DNA of 36,690 nucleotides from Bacillota bacterium. GTDB taxonomy: Bacteria; Bacillota; UBA4882; UBA10575. Below, in pieces: positions 25,881-32,771 of this stretch. The stretch spans positions 1-36,690 of the forward strand of contig DUNX01000115.1 in the NCBI GenBank assembly GCA_012839115.1, read 5' to 3'. Below the pieces are notes generated by a model. That model saw only the letters and a program-made list of their open reading frames with translations. It ran no database searches and was not told the origin of the DNA. Both the position numbers and the translations under genes were made by a program. Positions within the stretch are counted from its first letter, which is position 1; each line of letters opens with the position of its first letter.

Positions 25881-26816
25881 TTATTCGCGCCCGCGCCGTC
25901 GCTTTCGCCCGGCAAAAACCGCGAAAAACACCAGGCCGGCGATGACCAGCCACGGCAAGACCCCGGTTACTATTAGAATAAGCAGGCGCAGGCTCTTCAG
26001 AAAGACCCCGGCGATCTCCTGAAACAACTCTCCGGGACGGAGGATTCCCCTACCCAACCGGGACGGTTCCCGGCAAAGCAGATTCAAGGTTGCCAGTTCC
26101 GTTTGGTCCTGCAGGTACCGGAACCGCCCCTCCATGCTTTCAATTTCCCCCCGGATTCTTTCCAGTTCCCTTTCGACCTTTAAAACCTCGTCCACGGTCT
26201 TTGCCGCCTGCAAAATCTCCAAATACCTTTCTTCTTGCCGTTTTTTATTTTTCAACCTGGCTTCCAGATCATAATACTCTTCTGTTACATCACTGCCGGT
26301 CAGGGACTTTTCAACAACCTTTCCCAAACCGCCAATGGCCGCAATGACCGTTTCCAGGGCCGGGGCGGGTAGGCGCAGCCGCATATGGATATACAACCGC
26401 TCATCCCCGTCCATCCACCGGCGGGCCGAGGCAACATATCCTTTCTGTTCTTTCAAATATTCTGTAACAAAATCGTGGACATCATCGGGTTCCCCGGTTT
26501 CCAGGGTCAAATTGGCATTATAGATGATCTTCCTTTCTCCCGGCCCGTCACCGGTTCCCGCTAAATCCGCCCGCCTTTCCCCGGGCTGAACTGCAGCCGA
26601 CTCTTTGAGGGCAGTAGAAAAGGCTGTCGTAGCCCATTCCGGACCCGCACTGTCTCTTGTTGCAAATTGCCTGTTTTGACCGGTCATGGAACCAAGCAAG
26701 ATGATTGCAGAGAAGACAAATAAGGCCGCCACCAGGAGACCACAGAGGATAAAAACCGGTTTTGCCCGCCGCGAACCTCCCATCCACGCCACAAAACGCT
26801 CCCAAGTTTTTCCCAT
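25881..26816 (-). CDS. DUF4349 membrane protein
   Basis: The 311-residue protein has an N-terminal membrane helix (FILCGLLVAALFVFSAIILLG) and a long extracytoplasmic domain. That domain shows the DUF4349 pattern (IIYNANLTLETGEPDDVHDFVTEYLKEQKGYV, then a coiled coil LKVERELERIRGEIESMEGRFRYLQDQTELATLNL). A C-terminal membrane helix (VTGVLPWLVIAGLVFFAVFAG) and an Arg/Lys tail close it. The function of the family is not established; its layout suggests an envelope sensor or scaffold. AGGGGG is separated from the ATG by the 8-base alternating sequence CGCGCGCG. Confidence 0.85.
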   Translation of the reverse strand: MGKTWERFVAWMGGSRRAKPVFILCGLLVAALFVFSAIILLGSMTGQNRQFATRDSAGPEWATTAFSTALKESAAVQPGERRADLAGTGDGPGERKIIYNANLTLETGEPDDVHDFVTEYLKEQKGYVASARRWMDGDERLYIHMRLRLPAPALETVIAAIGGLGKVVEKSLTGSDVTEEYYDLEARLKNKKRQEERYLEILQAAKTVDEVLKVERELERIRGEIESMEGRFRYLQDQTELATLNLLCREPSRLGRGILRPGELFQEIAGVFLKSLRLLILIVTGVLPWLVIAGLVFFAVFAGRKRRRGRE

Positions 26817-26867
26817 CGCGCGCGCCCCCTTTAAAATTTATAAACAGGAAAGTATATTTTCACTTTC

Positions 26868-26896
26868 ATCCTATATCTTGGCGGGGAGACCGTCAA
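26868..26896 (-). promoter_or_regulatory. Candidate sigma-A promoter for DUF4349-PBP
   Basis: TTGACG (26896-26891) and TAGGAT (26873-26868) are separated by 17 bases on the minus strand. They lie about 50 bases upstream of the DUF4349 start. A dyad GAAAGT-8-ACTTTC (26848-26867) directly downstream of the -10 could be an operator. Confidence 0.45.
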
Positions 26897-26949
26897 GTGG
26901 TTGTGCTAGTAATTTCATCCCATAAGTACCTTGATTTGCCGTCGCAAAG

Positions 26950-27044
26950 ATGTATACATCGCTCATATGCACACACCGCATATGTTATATGCACATACCA
27001 CATATATTCGTATCGCGCATGCGGTACCGTGTCGCGTGTACGAA
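26950..27044. other. Alternating purine-pyrimidine tract with palindromes
   Basis: This 95-base intergenic stretch alternates purine and pyrimidine almost throughout. It holds ATGTATACAT (26950-26959), two CATATG sites, the 9-bp direct repeat ATATGCACA (26965-26973 and 26987-26995), and a 38-base imperfect hairpin bounded by TTCGTA (27007-27012) and TACGAA (27039-27044) with GGTACC near its centre. It contains no credible gene. Such sequence favours Z-DNA or cruciforms. It sits between the terminator of the zinc-ribbon gene and the DUF4349 promoter. Confidence 0.7.
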
Positions 27045-27087
27045 TAAGCAGAGTTTTGCCGCCGGGCCATGCCCATACGGAACAAAA

Positions 27088-27124
27088 AAGAAGAGATTGC
27101 TCAGAAACTGAGCAATCTCTTCTT
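27088..27124 (-). terminator. Intrinsic terminator overlapping the zinc-ribbon stop codon
   Basis: AAGAAGAGATTGCTCAG and its exact complement form a 17-bp perfect stem with a 3-base loop. On the minus strand the hairpin runs straight into TTTTTTG. The upstream arm encodes the last residues of the zinc-ribbon microprotein and the stop codon lies at the loop. Confidence 0.88.
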
Positions 27125-27232
27125 CCGGCGGTTGGGTTTCATCTCCCGCCGTTTCAACAGATCCGCACTGCATTGCGGGCAGTAACTTTGCCAGCTTTGG
27201 ACGATCTGCCGGCAATCGGGACATCTTTTCAT
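27101..27232 (-). CDS. 43-residue zinc-ribbon microprotein
   Basis: The gene encodes 43 residues starting MKRCPDCRQIVQSW. Two CXXC knuckles (C4-C7 CPDC and C18-C21 CPQC) form a minimal zinc ribbon, followed by a very basic tail (KRREMKPNRRKKRLLSF). The start has a textbook AGGAGG 7 bases upstream. The tail suggests RNA or DNA binding, but the target is unknown. It is transcribed divergently from spoVAC across a 163-base spacer. A longer frame covering the same DNA in another phase lacks a ribosome site and is not real. The perfect ribosome site, zinc motif and matching terminator make this call firm despite its size. Confidence 0.85.
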   Translation of the reverse strand: MKRCPDCRQIVQSWQSYCPQCSADLLKRREMKPNRRKKRLLSF

Positions 27233-27395
27233 TTTTTCTCCTCCTTCCATCTGGTTTCAACTATATAATAGAGCAACCCGGTAACAAATAGAAAAAGGCA
27301 TGATTACGAAGGAGTAAATATCTCCCTGTTAACCATTTTTTTATCAATTATAAATTTATCCTGTACGGAAAAGCTGATCTAAGTGAGGTGATAAG

Positions 27396-27857
27396 ATGCC
27401 CGCAAAAAAAACCACCCCGAAACAGGCGGCCTACCAAAAAAAGGTCAAAAAATACGAACCGAAACCAAAAGCACTGCACAACGCTGTATTTGCCTTCCTC
27501 TCCGGGGGAACTATCTGCCTGCTGGGACAAGCATTGACCGATTTTTTTGGAGCGGTAATGGGTCTTCCCCCGGAAAAAGCGGCCAACCCGGCGGTGGCAA
27601 CCATGATCTTCTTCGGCGCCCTCCTGACCGCCCTCGGCCTTTTTGACCGGATCGCCAGGTTTGCCGGGGCCGGTGTTGCCGTTCCGGTAACCGGTTTTGC
27701 CAATTCCATGGTCTCCGCAGCCCTGGAATTCCGGGAAGAAGGCCTGATCCTGGGTGTCGGCGCCAAACTCTTTTCCCTGGCCGGTTCCGTCATTACCTTC
27801 GGTGTGGTTACCGCCTTTATTGTCGGACTGATCCACGCCATATTCCCGGGAGGGTAG
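27396..27857 (+). CDS. spoVAC: Stage V sporulation protein AC
   Basis: The 153-residue membrane protein has the SpoVAC layout: a basic N-terminal tail followed by several helices (AFLSGGTICLLGQALTDFF, TMIFFGALLTALGLFDRIARFAGAG, LAGSVITFGVVTAFIVGLIHA) and the typical PVTGFANSMVSAALEFREEGLILGVG core. SpoVAC is a channel subunit for dipicolinate movement in the spore inner membrane. The ribosome site is GAGGTGAT. It heads spoVAC-spoVAD-spoVAE. I searched the 163 bases upstream for a sigma-G promoter and found none convincing. Confidence 0.96.
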   Translation: MPAKKTTPKQAAYQKKVKKYEPKPKALHNAVFAFLSGGTICLLGQALTDFFGAVMGLPPEKAANPAVATMIFFGALLTALGLFDRIARFAGAGVAVPVTGFANSMVSAALEFREEGLILGVGAKLFSLAGSVITFGVVTAFIVGLIHAIFPGG

Positions 27858-27862
27858 GAAGG

Positions 27863-28870
27863 ATGGGGAAAAAAACCGGGAAACAGACCTTTCAGTTTGC
27901 GAACCCCCCGACAATTATCGCCACCGGTACGGTGGCAGGTCCCTTTGAAGGCCGGGGGCCCCTGGCGGAAGAGATCGATGTTCTCCTGGGTGATCTGCAC
28001 AACGGAGAGAACAGCTTTGAACAGGCCGAACGTTCCATGCTGGTCCAGGCGTGCCGCCTGGCGCTGGACCATGCCGGCCGTGGCAGTGCGGAAGTTGACC
28101 TTTTTCTGGCCGGCGATCTCTTGAACCAAATCATCTCCTCAAGCTTCACCGCGGCCACGCTCGCCATTCCTTATCTGGGTATTTACGGCGCCTGCTCCAC
28201 TGTGGCCGAGAGTCTGACCTTGGCCTCCATGATCCTGGACGGCGGTTTTGCCGGTGCGATTTTAGTCGCAACCTCCAGTCATAACGCCACCGCGGAACGG
28301 CAATACCGCTACCCCACGGAATACGGGGGACAACGCCGGCCTTACCAGCAATGGACAGTAACAGGGGCCGCCGCCGCCCTCCTGGGCTACACAGGCCAAG
28401 GGCCGCGGATTACCGCCGCGACCGTCGGCAAGGTTGTGGACATGGGCTGTAAAGACCCGCTGAACTTAGGAGCGGCGATGGCCCCGGCGGCGGCTGAAAC
28501 CATCGCCTGTCATTTTCAGGACACCGGTTGGGATCCCGACTCCTTCGACCTGATTCTCACTGGCGACCTGGGTGAGATCGGCTTTAAACTCTGCCGTGAT
28601 GAATTGACCGAAAAAAATATCCATCTCGGTGAAAACTTCTCCGACTGCGGGCTGTTCATCTATGACCGGGAGAAACAGGACGTCCATGCCGGGGCCAGCG
28701 GTTGCGCGGCTGCGGGCCTTGTTACTTTTGGCCGCCTCTACCGCCGGTTTCAAAAGGGCGAACTATCCCGGGTGCTTCTGGTTGCCACTGGCGCGCTCCA
28801 TAGCCCCACCTCTTTCCTGCAGGGCGAAAATATCCCCTGCATCGCCCATGCCGTAAGAATTGAGGCCTGA
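27863..28870 (+). CDS. spoVAD: Stage V sporulation protein AD
   Basis: The 335-residue protein has the thiolase-like SpoVAD fold. Conserved segments are PPTIIATGTVAGPFEGRGPL, YLGIYGACSTVAESL, SSHNATAERQYRYPTEYGGQRRP and the C-terminal GALHSPTSFLQGENIPCIAHAVRIE. SpoVAD binds dipicolinic acid during its uptake into the forespore. It starts 5 bases after the spoVAC stop. Confidence 0.97.
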   Translation: MGKKTGKQTFQFANPPTIIATGTVAGPFEGRGPLAEEIDVLLGDLHNGENSFEQAERSMLVQACRLALDHAGRGSAEVDLFLAGDLLNQIISSSFTAATLAIPYLGIYGACSTVAESLTLASMILDGGFAGAILVATSSHNATAERQYRYPTEYGGQRRPYQQWTVTGAAAALLGYTGQGPRITAATVGKVVDMGCKDPLNLGAAMAPAAAETIACHFQDTGWDPDSFDLILTGDLGEIGFKLCRDELTEKNIHLGENFSDCGLFIYDREKQDVHAGASGCAAAGLVTFGRLYRRFQKGELSRVLLVATGALHSPTSFLQGENIPCIAHAVRIEA

Positions 28871-28887
28871 TTGGAGGAAGAACCGAT

Positions 28888-29247
28888 ATGAACTGGCGAA
28901 TCTATCTCTTTGCCTTTCTGGTCGGCGGGGGGATCTGCTTTCTCTGCCAACTGATTTTGGACCTGACCAAACTCACCCTGGGACATCTCCTGACCGGTTT
29001 GACAGTACTCGGCGGAATCCTCGGCGGTTTGGGCCTTTATGACCCCTTGATTAAACTGGCCGGCGGAGGAGCAACCATGCCGATTATTAGTTTTGGCAAT
29101 TCCCTGGCCAAGGGAGCGATCGCCGAGGCGGAAAAAACAGGCGTCTTGGGGGTTTTAACGGGTATGTTCGAGTTAACCAGTACCGGAATTACCGCGGCGA
29201 TCATCTTTTCTTTCCTCATGGCCTTGGTGACCAGACCCAAAGGGTGA
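28888..29247 (+). CDS. spoVAE: Stage V sporulation protein AE
   Basis: The 119-residue membrane protein is homologous in layout to spoVAC. It has helices YLFAFLVGGGICFLCQLILDL, LTGLTVLGGILGGLGLY and ITAAIIFSFLMALV, and the PIISFGNSLAKGAIAEAEKTGVLGVLTG core typical of the SpoVAE (SpoVAEB) subunit. It closes a minimal three-gene spoVA operon; spoVAA, AB and AF are not here. Confidence 0.96.
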   Translation: MNWRIYLFAFLVGGGICFLCQLILDLTKLTLGHLLTGLTVLGGILGGLGLYDPLIKLAGGGATMPIISFGNSLAKGAIAEAEKTGVLGVLTGMFELTSTGITAAIIFSFLMALVTRPKG

Positions 29248-29298
29248 AGCCCTGCCCGCCGGAAAAAAGACACGGAAGATACCTTTGCCAACTTGCCC

Positions 29299-29327
29299 TT
29301 GCCGAAAATGGACTCCCGGGATATAAT
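29299..29327 (+). promoter_or_regulatory. Sigma-A promoter upstream of the DUF2156 gene
   Basis: TTGCCG (29299-29304) and a perfect TATAAT (29322-29327) are spaced 17 bases apart. Transcription would start near 29334, leaving a leader of about 100 bases before the next gene. That leader contains a terminator-like hairpin. Confidence 0.75.
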
Positions 29328-29362
29328 AAGTCTAGCGATATATTACAAATCATTGGTGAAGG

Positions 29363-29391
29363 AACCGTTTGATCTAAATCATACGGTTTTT
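29363..29391 (+). terminator. Leader terminator or attenuator upstream of the DUF2156 gene
   Basis: AACCGT (29363-29368) pairs with ACGGTT (29383-29388), and inside this TGAT pairs with ATCA around a CTAA loop; a T-run (29387-29391) follows. It lies about 30 bases after the predicted transcription start and 24 bases before the AAGGAGG ribosome site. TGATCTAA in the hairpin is repeated at 29409-29416 next to that ribosome site. This suggests conditional termination, or a very short independent transcript. Confidence 0.6.
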
Positions 29392-29437
29392 CTCTGCCCA
29401 TCCGCCCATGATCTAAGGAGGATTAATAATCTTTACC

Positions 29438-30373
29438 TTGCAATCGCAGTTCACCTTTCAACCGCTGACCCTGGATGCTTTAACCCTTTATAACCGTTTA
29501 ACCCGCAACATGTACCTGGAAAGCTCGGACTTTTCCTTTGTCAATCTTTTTATCTGGCGTCACGCGCACCAACTCCGGTACGCCGTTGATAACGGTTTCT
29601 TCATTCCTTACTGTAATTACAAGGGGAATGTCTTTTTTATGACCCCGGCCGGCGGCCCCCGGGAAGAATTTGTCACACTCTGTGATAAATTGGCCGCCTA
29701 TTCCCGCTCCTGCGGGCATCCCTTCAAAATGATGACCGTACCGGAGGAAATCGCTTGTCTGCTGCTGGAAGAGGCTTCCGGCCGTTACAAAATCATCCCT
29801 GACCACGGTAATTGGGATTATTTGTACAACACCAGAGATTTGTTGGAACTGAAAGGCCGCAAATACCAGCAAAAAAGGAATCAGATCAACAAGTTTCAAA
29901 AACAATACAGGTACGAATACACTCCTTTGCTTCCGCCGCTAGAGCCGGCAGAGATCAGCGCCTGTCTCGACCTTTTTGACCGCTGGGCGGAACCAAAAAA
30001 AGACCTGCTCTCCCCGGAAGAGGAGAGGCAGGCCCTGAAGGAGGCCTTGAAAAACATGGAACCACTGGGCCTCAAAGGCGGGGCCTTGCTCGTGGAAGGG
30101 AGGTTTGAGGCGTTTTCCATCGGCAGTCTTTTGAATAAAGAGACACAAGCGCCCATCGCCTTAATTCACTTTGAAAAAGCCAACCCGGAAATCTCCGGGA
30201 TCTACCCGGCAATAAACCAGCTTTTCCTGGCCAATGCCTGGAAAGATACGCTCTATGTCAACCGGGAGAATGATATGGGCCTGCCCGGCCTGCGCCAGGC
30301 GAAAAAACGCTACCATCCCGTGCGGATGATAAAAAAATATACCGTCCTTGCCAAACAGGAGGAGTCCATTTGA
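29438..30373 (+). CDS. DUF2156 (LPG_synthase_C-like) acyltransferase-fold protein
   Basis: The 311-residue cytoplasmic protein begins FTFQPLTLDALTLYNRLTRNMYLESSDFSFVNLFIWRH in outline and contains YNTRDLLELKGRKYQQKRNQIN and GLPGLRQAKKRYHPVRMIKKY, hallmarks of the DUF2156 family. The family shares a GNAT-like fold with the C-terminal part of lysyl-phosphatidylglycerol synthase; its substrate here is unknown. The first conventional start is a TTG at 29438, 16 bases after AAGGAGG, which is too far; an ATC at 29429 is 7 bases away. Its end overlaps the start of the Eis-like gene. Confidence 0.85.
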   Translation: MQSQFTFQPLTLDALTLYNRLTRNMYLESSDFSFVNLFIWRHAHQLRYAVDNGFFIPYCNYKGNVFFMTPAGGPREEFVTLCDKLAAYSRSCGHPFKMMTVPEEIACLLLEEASGRYKIIPDHGNWDYLYNTRDLLELKGRKYQQKRNQINKFQKQYRYEYTPLLPPLEPAEISACLDLFDRWAEPKKDLLSPEEERQALKEALKNMEPLGLKGGALLVEGRFEAFSIGSLLNKETQAPIALIHFEKANPEISGIYPAINQLFLANAWKDTLYVNRENDMGLPGLRQAKKRYHPVRMIKKYTVLAKQEESI

Positions 30374-31638
30374 TCACCCGGCGTTTGCAAGAACAGGATA
30401 TGCGCCAGGCCAGAGAGATCTGGGAAGAGTCCTTTAACGACAAACCGGCCTTTATTGACTGGTATTTTCGCCGGCGGTTCCGCCCTGAAGAAGGAATAGG
30501 GATCTTCTCCGGTTCCCTGCTCCTCTGCAACCTGCACCTGGCGCCGTACCGGGTCAGGCTGCGCGGCCGGACTTTTCCCTCCGCCTACCTGATCGGCCTG
30601 GCCACAAGGGAAGAATACCGCCGGCAAGGACTGGCCAAAGAGCTTCTGACCTTCACCTTGAGATCCCTAAGGAAAAAAGGGGTCTTTTTTACGTTCTTAA
30701 TGCCCTTTGCGATGTCTTTCTATACCCGTCTGGGCTGGGGTATCTGTGGGCAGCACCGGATCTACCGCCTGTCGCCGGCAGCGATCTTCCCGGAAAAAGA
30801 GAGTTCCGGCACCCCGGGAAAAACAGAAAGAGCCGGAAAGGAGAGTTCACCGGAACCGGCGGTTGCCGCCGGGAAGGAGACCACACTGGAACTGGCGGTT
30901 ACGGGAAAGGAGACTGCGCTGGAACCCGCTATTACCGAAAAGGAGACCACGCCGGACCCGGCCGTTTTGGACCGGATCTACCGGGGTTGGAGTTCTTCTC
31001 TTGACGGTTGCTTGTTGCGGACAGAAGAGGACTGGGAGGGCCTGCTTTTTGACCACTTCCTCGACGGGGGGGAGATCTGGCTCCACAAAGAAACCGGCTC
31101 CGGACCGACAGCCTACGCCCTCTTTTATCCCGGCGCCAAAGAGAATCTCCTGCGGGAAGCAGCGTACCTGACGCCGGCGGCCGGCCGCCGGCTATTGCAG
31201 TATTTAGCGGCGGTAAATAACAAACCTCTGGTTTGGAGCGCGCCGGATGCGGCCCTGCCTTTTCCTTTACCGGATCCGGAGGTGAAACCGGTTTTCTTGG
31301 GACGGATCACCGATCTCAAAGCCGCGCTGGAGTTTCCTCTTTACCCGCCGGGTCTGACAGGCGCCTGGCGCCTGCGGGTGGAAGATCCCCTTCTTCCCGA
31401 AAATGACGGGGTTTTTCTAGTGACGGCAAATGGCGATGGGAAAATATCCGCCACCCCCGTCCCAGGCATGGATGTTGATTTGACTTGCACCACCGGCGGG
31501 TTGGCCCGTCTTCTTTCCGGGACGGCCGGCCCGGAGGAGGCAGTAAAAAGACGCCTTCTGACCGGCGACGACAAGCTGGTTTCTTTCTTTCTCCGGCTTT
31601 TCCCCAAAGGTGACCTGTACATGAATGACTACTTTTAG
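30370..31638 (+). CDS. Eis-like GNAT acetyltransferase with SCP2-like C-terminus
   Basis: The 422-residue protein has an N-terminal GNAT domain with the acetyl-CoA loop RRQGLAKELL (about residue 83 onward), preceded by YLIGLATREEY. A second GNAT-like region and a C-terminal SCP2-like fold (LTCTTGGLARLLSGTAGPEEAVKR) match the Eis layout. The acceptor is unknown; Eis relatives acetylate aminoglycosides or proteins. Between the first two domains is a low-complexity repeat linker. The TTG start overlaps the previous stop (TTGA) and has AGGAGGAG 5 bases upstream, so it is translationally coupled to the DUF2156 gene. Confidence 0.88.
   Translation: MITRRLQEQDMRQAREIWEESFNDKPAFIDWYFRRRFRPEEGIGIFSGSLLLCNLHLAPYRVRLRGRTFPSAYLIGLATREEYRRQGLAKELLTFTLRSLRKKGVFFTFLMPFAMSFYTRLGWGICGQHRIYRLSPAAIFPEKESSGTPGKTERAGKESSPEPAVAAGKETTLELAVTGKETALEPAITEKETTPDPAVLDRIYRGWSSSLDGCLLRTEEDWEGLLFDHFLDGGEIWLHKETGSGPTAYALFYPGAKENLLREAAYLTPAAGRRLLQYLAAVNNKPLVWSAPDAALPFPLPDPEVKPVFLGRITDLKAALEFPLYPPGLTGAWRLRVEDPLLPENDGVFLVTANGDGKISATPVPGMDVDLTCTTGGLARLLSGTAGPEEAVKRRLLTGDDKLVSFFLRLFPKGDLYMNDYF
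30835..30969 (+). repeat. Degenerate 33-bp minisatellite within the Eis-like gene
   Basis: Four in-frame units (36, 33, 33 and 33 bases) encode variants of GKETTLELAVT: GKESSPEPAVAA, GKETTLELAVT, GKETALEPAIT, EKETTPDPAVL. They form the linker between the first GNAT domain and the rest of the protein. Divergence among units suggests an old expansion. Confidence 0.85.
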
Positions 31639-31650
31639 CGGGGGACAGCG

Positions 31651-32529
31651 TCATTTATATGCTATGCCATATGCCGCTTCGCACTCCACCCGGCTGGCCA
31701 CTGAGATTGGACTTTCACTTTTTTTTGCGCGGGTTGAAGCCAGGCTGGCCAAGTTAAGCAAATTGGAGACGACAAGGTCGGGACGTTCCGGCCGGCTCTT
31801 TCCCCGCCGTCCGCCGGCGATGCCCGCTGTACAACTAACCAGTACCCCGGCGGGCCATTGGTTTTCCTGTAATGAACAGACCATTTGCTCAGCCAAGGCG
31901 ATGGCTCCCCGGAGATTTCTGGTGCTGACCACCGCAAACTCATCACCGCCATAACGGCAAAGGAAGTCCTGGGCAGGATCAATCCGGCCGTAAAAAAACG
32001 CCGCTACTTCCTGGAGAATACGGTCGCCAAAAACATGGCCGTACTCCTTATCAATACGGCCAAACTCATTTAAATCCAAAAAAATTAAGGAAATCTCCTG
32101 TCCCTTCCGGATCAGTTCCTCCCCTTTTTTCTGAAGAATAGCGACTTTGGGAAGGCGGGTCAAGGTATCCCAATACCGCCAAAACTCACCGTAAAGAACG
32201 GTTTCGGTAATAATCCCGACTACCCGCCCGGCTTTATCCACCACCACCAGGCGCTCAATTTCGTGTTTTTCCAACATCTGTTGGGCCTGCTCCAGTGCGG
32301 TCTCAGGATAAACCGTAATCACTTCTTTTGTCATCACGTCGGCCACCAGACGTTCCGGAGGCGAGAGGCGCAGGTCCCGTGAGGTAATAATACCCACCAG
32401 GTCTCCCTTTTCCACCACCGGCAGGCTCCCGATCCTTCTCTCTTCCATCAACCGGCTCGCCTCTGCCACCGTCTGTTCCGGCCCCACCACCTGCGGATCC
32501 GGAGTCATGATGTCGCCAACCTTAAGCAT
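31651..32529 (-). CDS. CBS-pair plus GGDEF diguanylate cyclase
   Basis: The 292-residue soluble protein has two CBS domains (about 1-115: VGDIMTPDPQVV, VADVMTKEVITV) joined to a GGDEF domain (about 118-275). The active-site signature RYGGDEF is at residues 192-198, so c-di-GMP synthesis is likely. The usual RxxD inhibitory site is absent (PAQD in that position). CBS pairs bind adenosine nucleotides, so its output may follow cellular energy state. The stop lies 12 bases from the convergent Eis-like stop. A Spo0A-box match lies about 100 bases upstream. Confidence 0.92.
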   Translation of the reverse strand: MLKVGDIMTPDPQVVGPEQTVAEASRLMEERRIGSLPVVEKGDLVGIITSRDLRLSPPERLVADVMTKEVITVYPETALEQAQQMLEKHEIERLVVVDKAGRVVGIITETVLYGEFWRYWDTLTRLPKVAILQKKGEELIRKGQEISLIFLDLNEFGRIDKEYGHVFGDRILQEVAAFFYGRIDPAQDFLCRYGGDEFAVVSTRNLRGAIALAEQMVCSLQENQWPAGVLVSCTAGIAGGRRGKSRPERPDLVVSNLLNLASLASTRAKKSESPISVASRVECEAAYGIAYK

Positions 32530-32624
32530 AATCCCTCACCACACACCGTTGGTTTGCCTTGTCAGAAAAAAAAGAATGTTTTTAAAAATTTAGAAAAGAA
32601 ACCAGTTATTTCTTTCTGTTTTAA

Positions 32625-32631
32625 TTCGACA
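32625..32631 (-). promoter_or_regulatory. Candidate Spo0A box upstream of the CBS-GGDEF gene
   Basis: The minus strand reads AATGTCGAATTA, with the exact Spo0A core TGTCGAA, about 96 bases before the CBS-GGDEF start. Just upstream are AAAGGAGG and TTGACA (32674-32669), but no well-spaced -10 follows. The AAAGGAGG and ATG here lead only to a three-codon frame. The remaining spacer (32530-32771) is AT-rich and otherwise unremarkable. Confidence 0.45.
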
Positions 32632-32719
32632 TTTTTCCCTTTTCGCCTCCTTTGTTTTTATAAAAATCTGTCAAAGTTACGGAAAATAACATTAATGCAG
32701 GCAGAAGGGGAATAAATAG

Positions 32720-32747
32720 AGGCCGCAACTATAGAAAGCCGCGGCCT
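32720..32747 (-). terminator. Possible terminator after hpf
   Basis: AGGCCGC and GCGGCCT form a 7-bp inverted repeat with a 14-base loop about 25 bases past the hpf stop. On the minus strand it is followed by TCTATTTATT, a weak U-tract, so termination may be partial. Confidence 0.45.
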
Positions 32748-32771
32748 TTTCGTACACAGCAAAAATCCGGC

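Noticed and set aside
26985-27260. 91-codon minus-strand frame over the zinc-ribbon gene
   Set aside because: It reads a different phase, runs through the terminator and the alternating tract, and has no ribosome site. The 43-residue frame has both a ribosome site and zinc motifs.
27233-27395. A sigma-G promoter for spoVAC
   Set aside because: I looked for CATnnTA with a suitable -35 in the spacer. The nearest matches (CATGATTA, CAATTATA) miss key bases or spacing.
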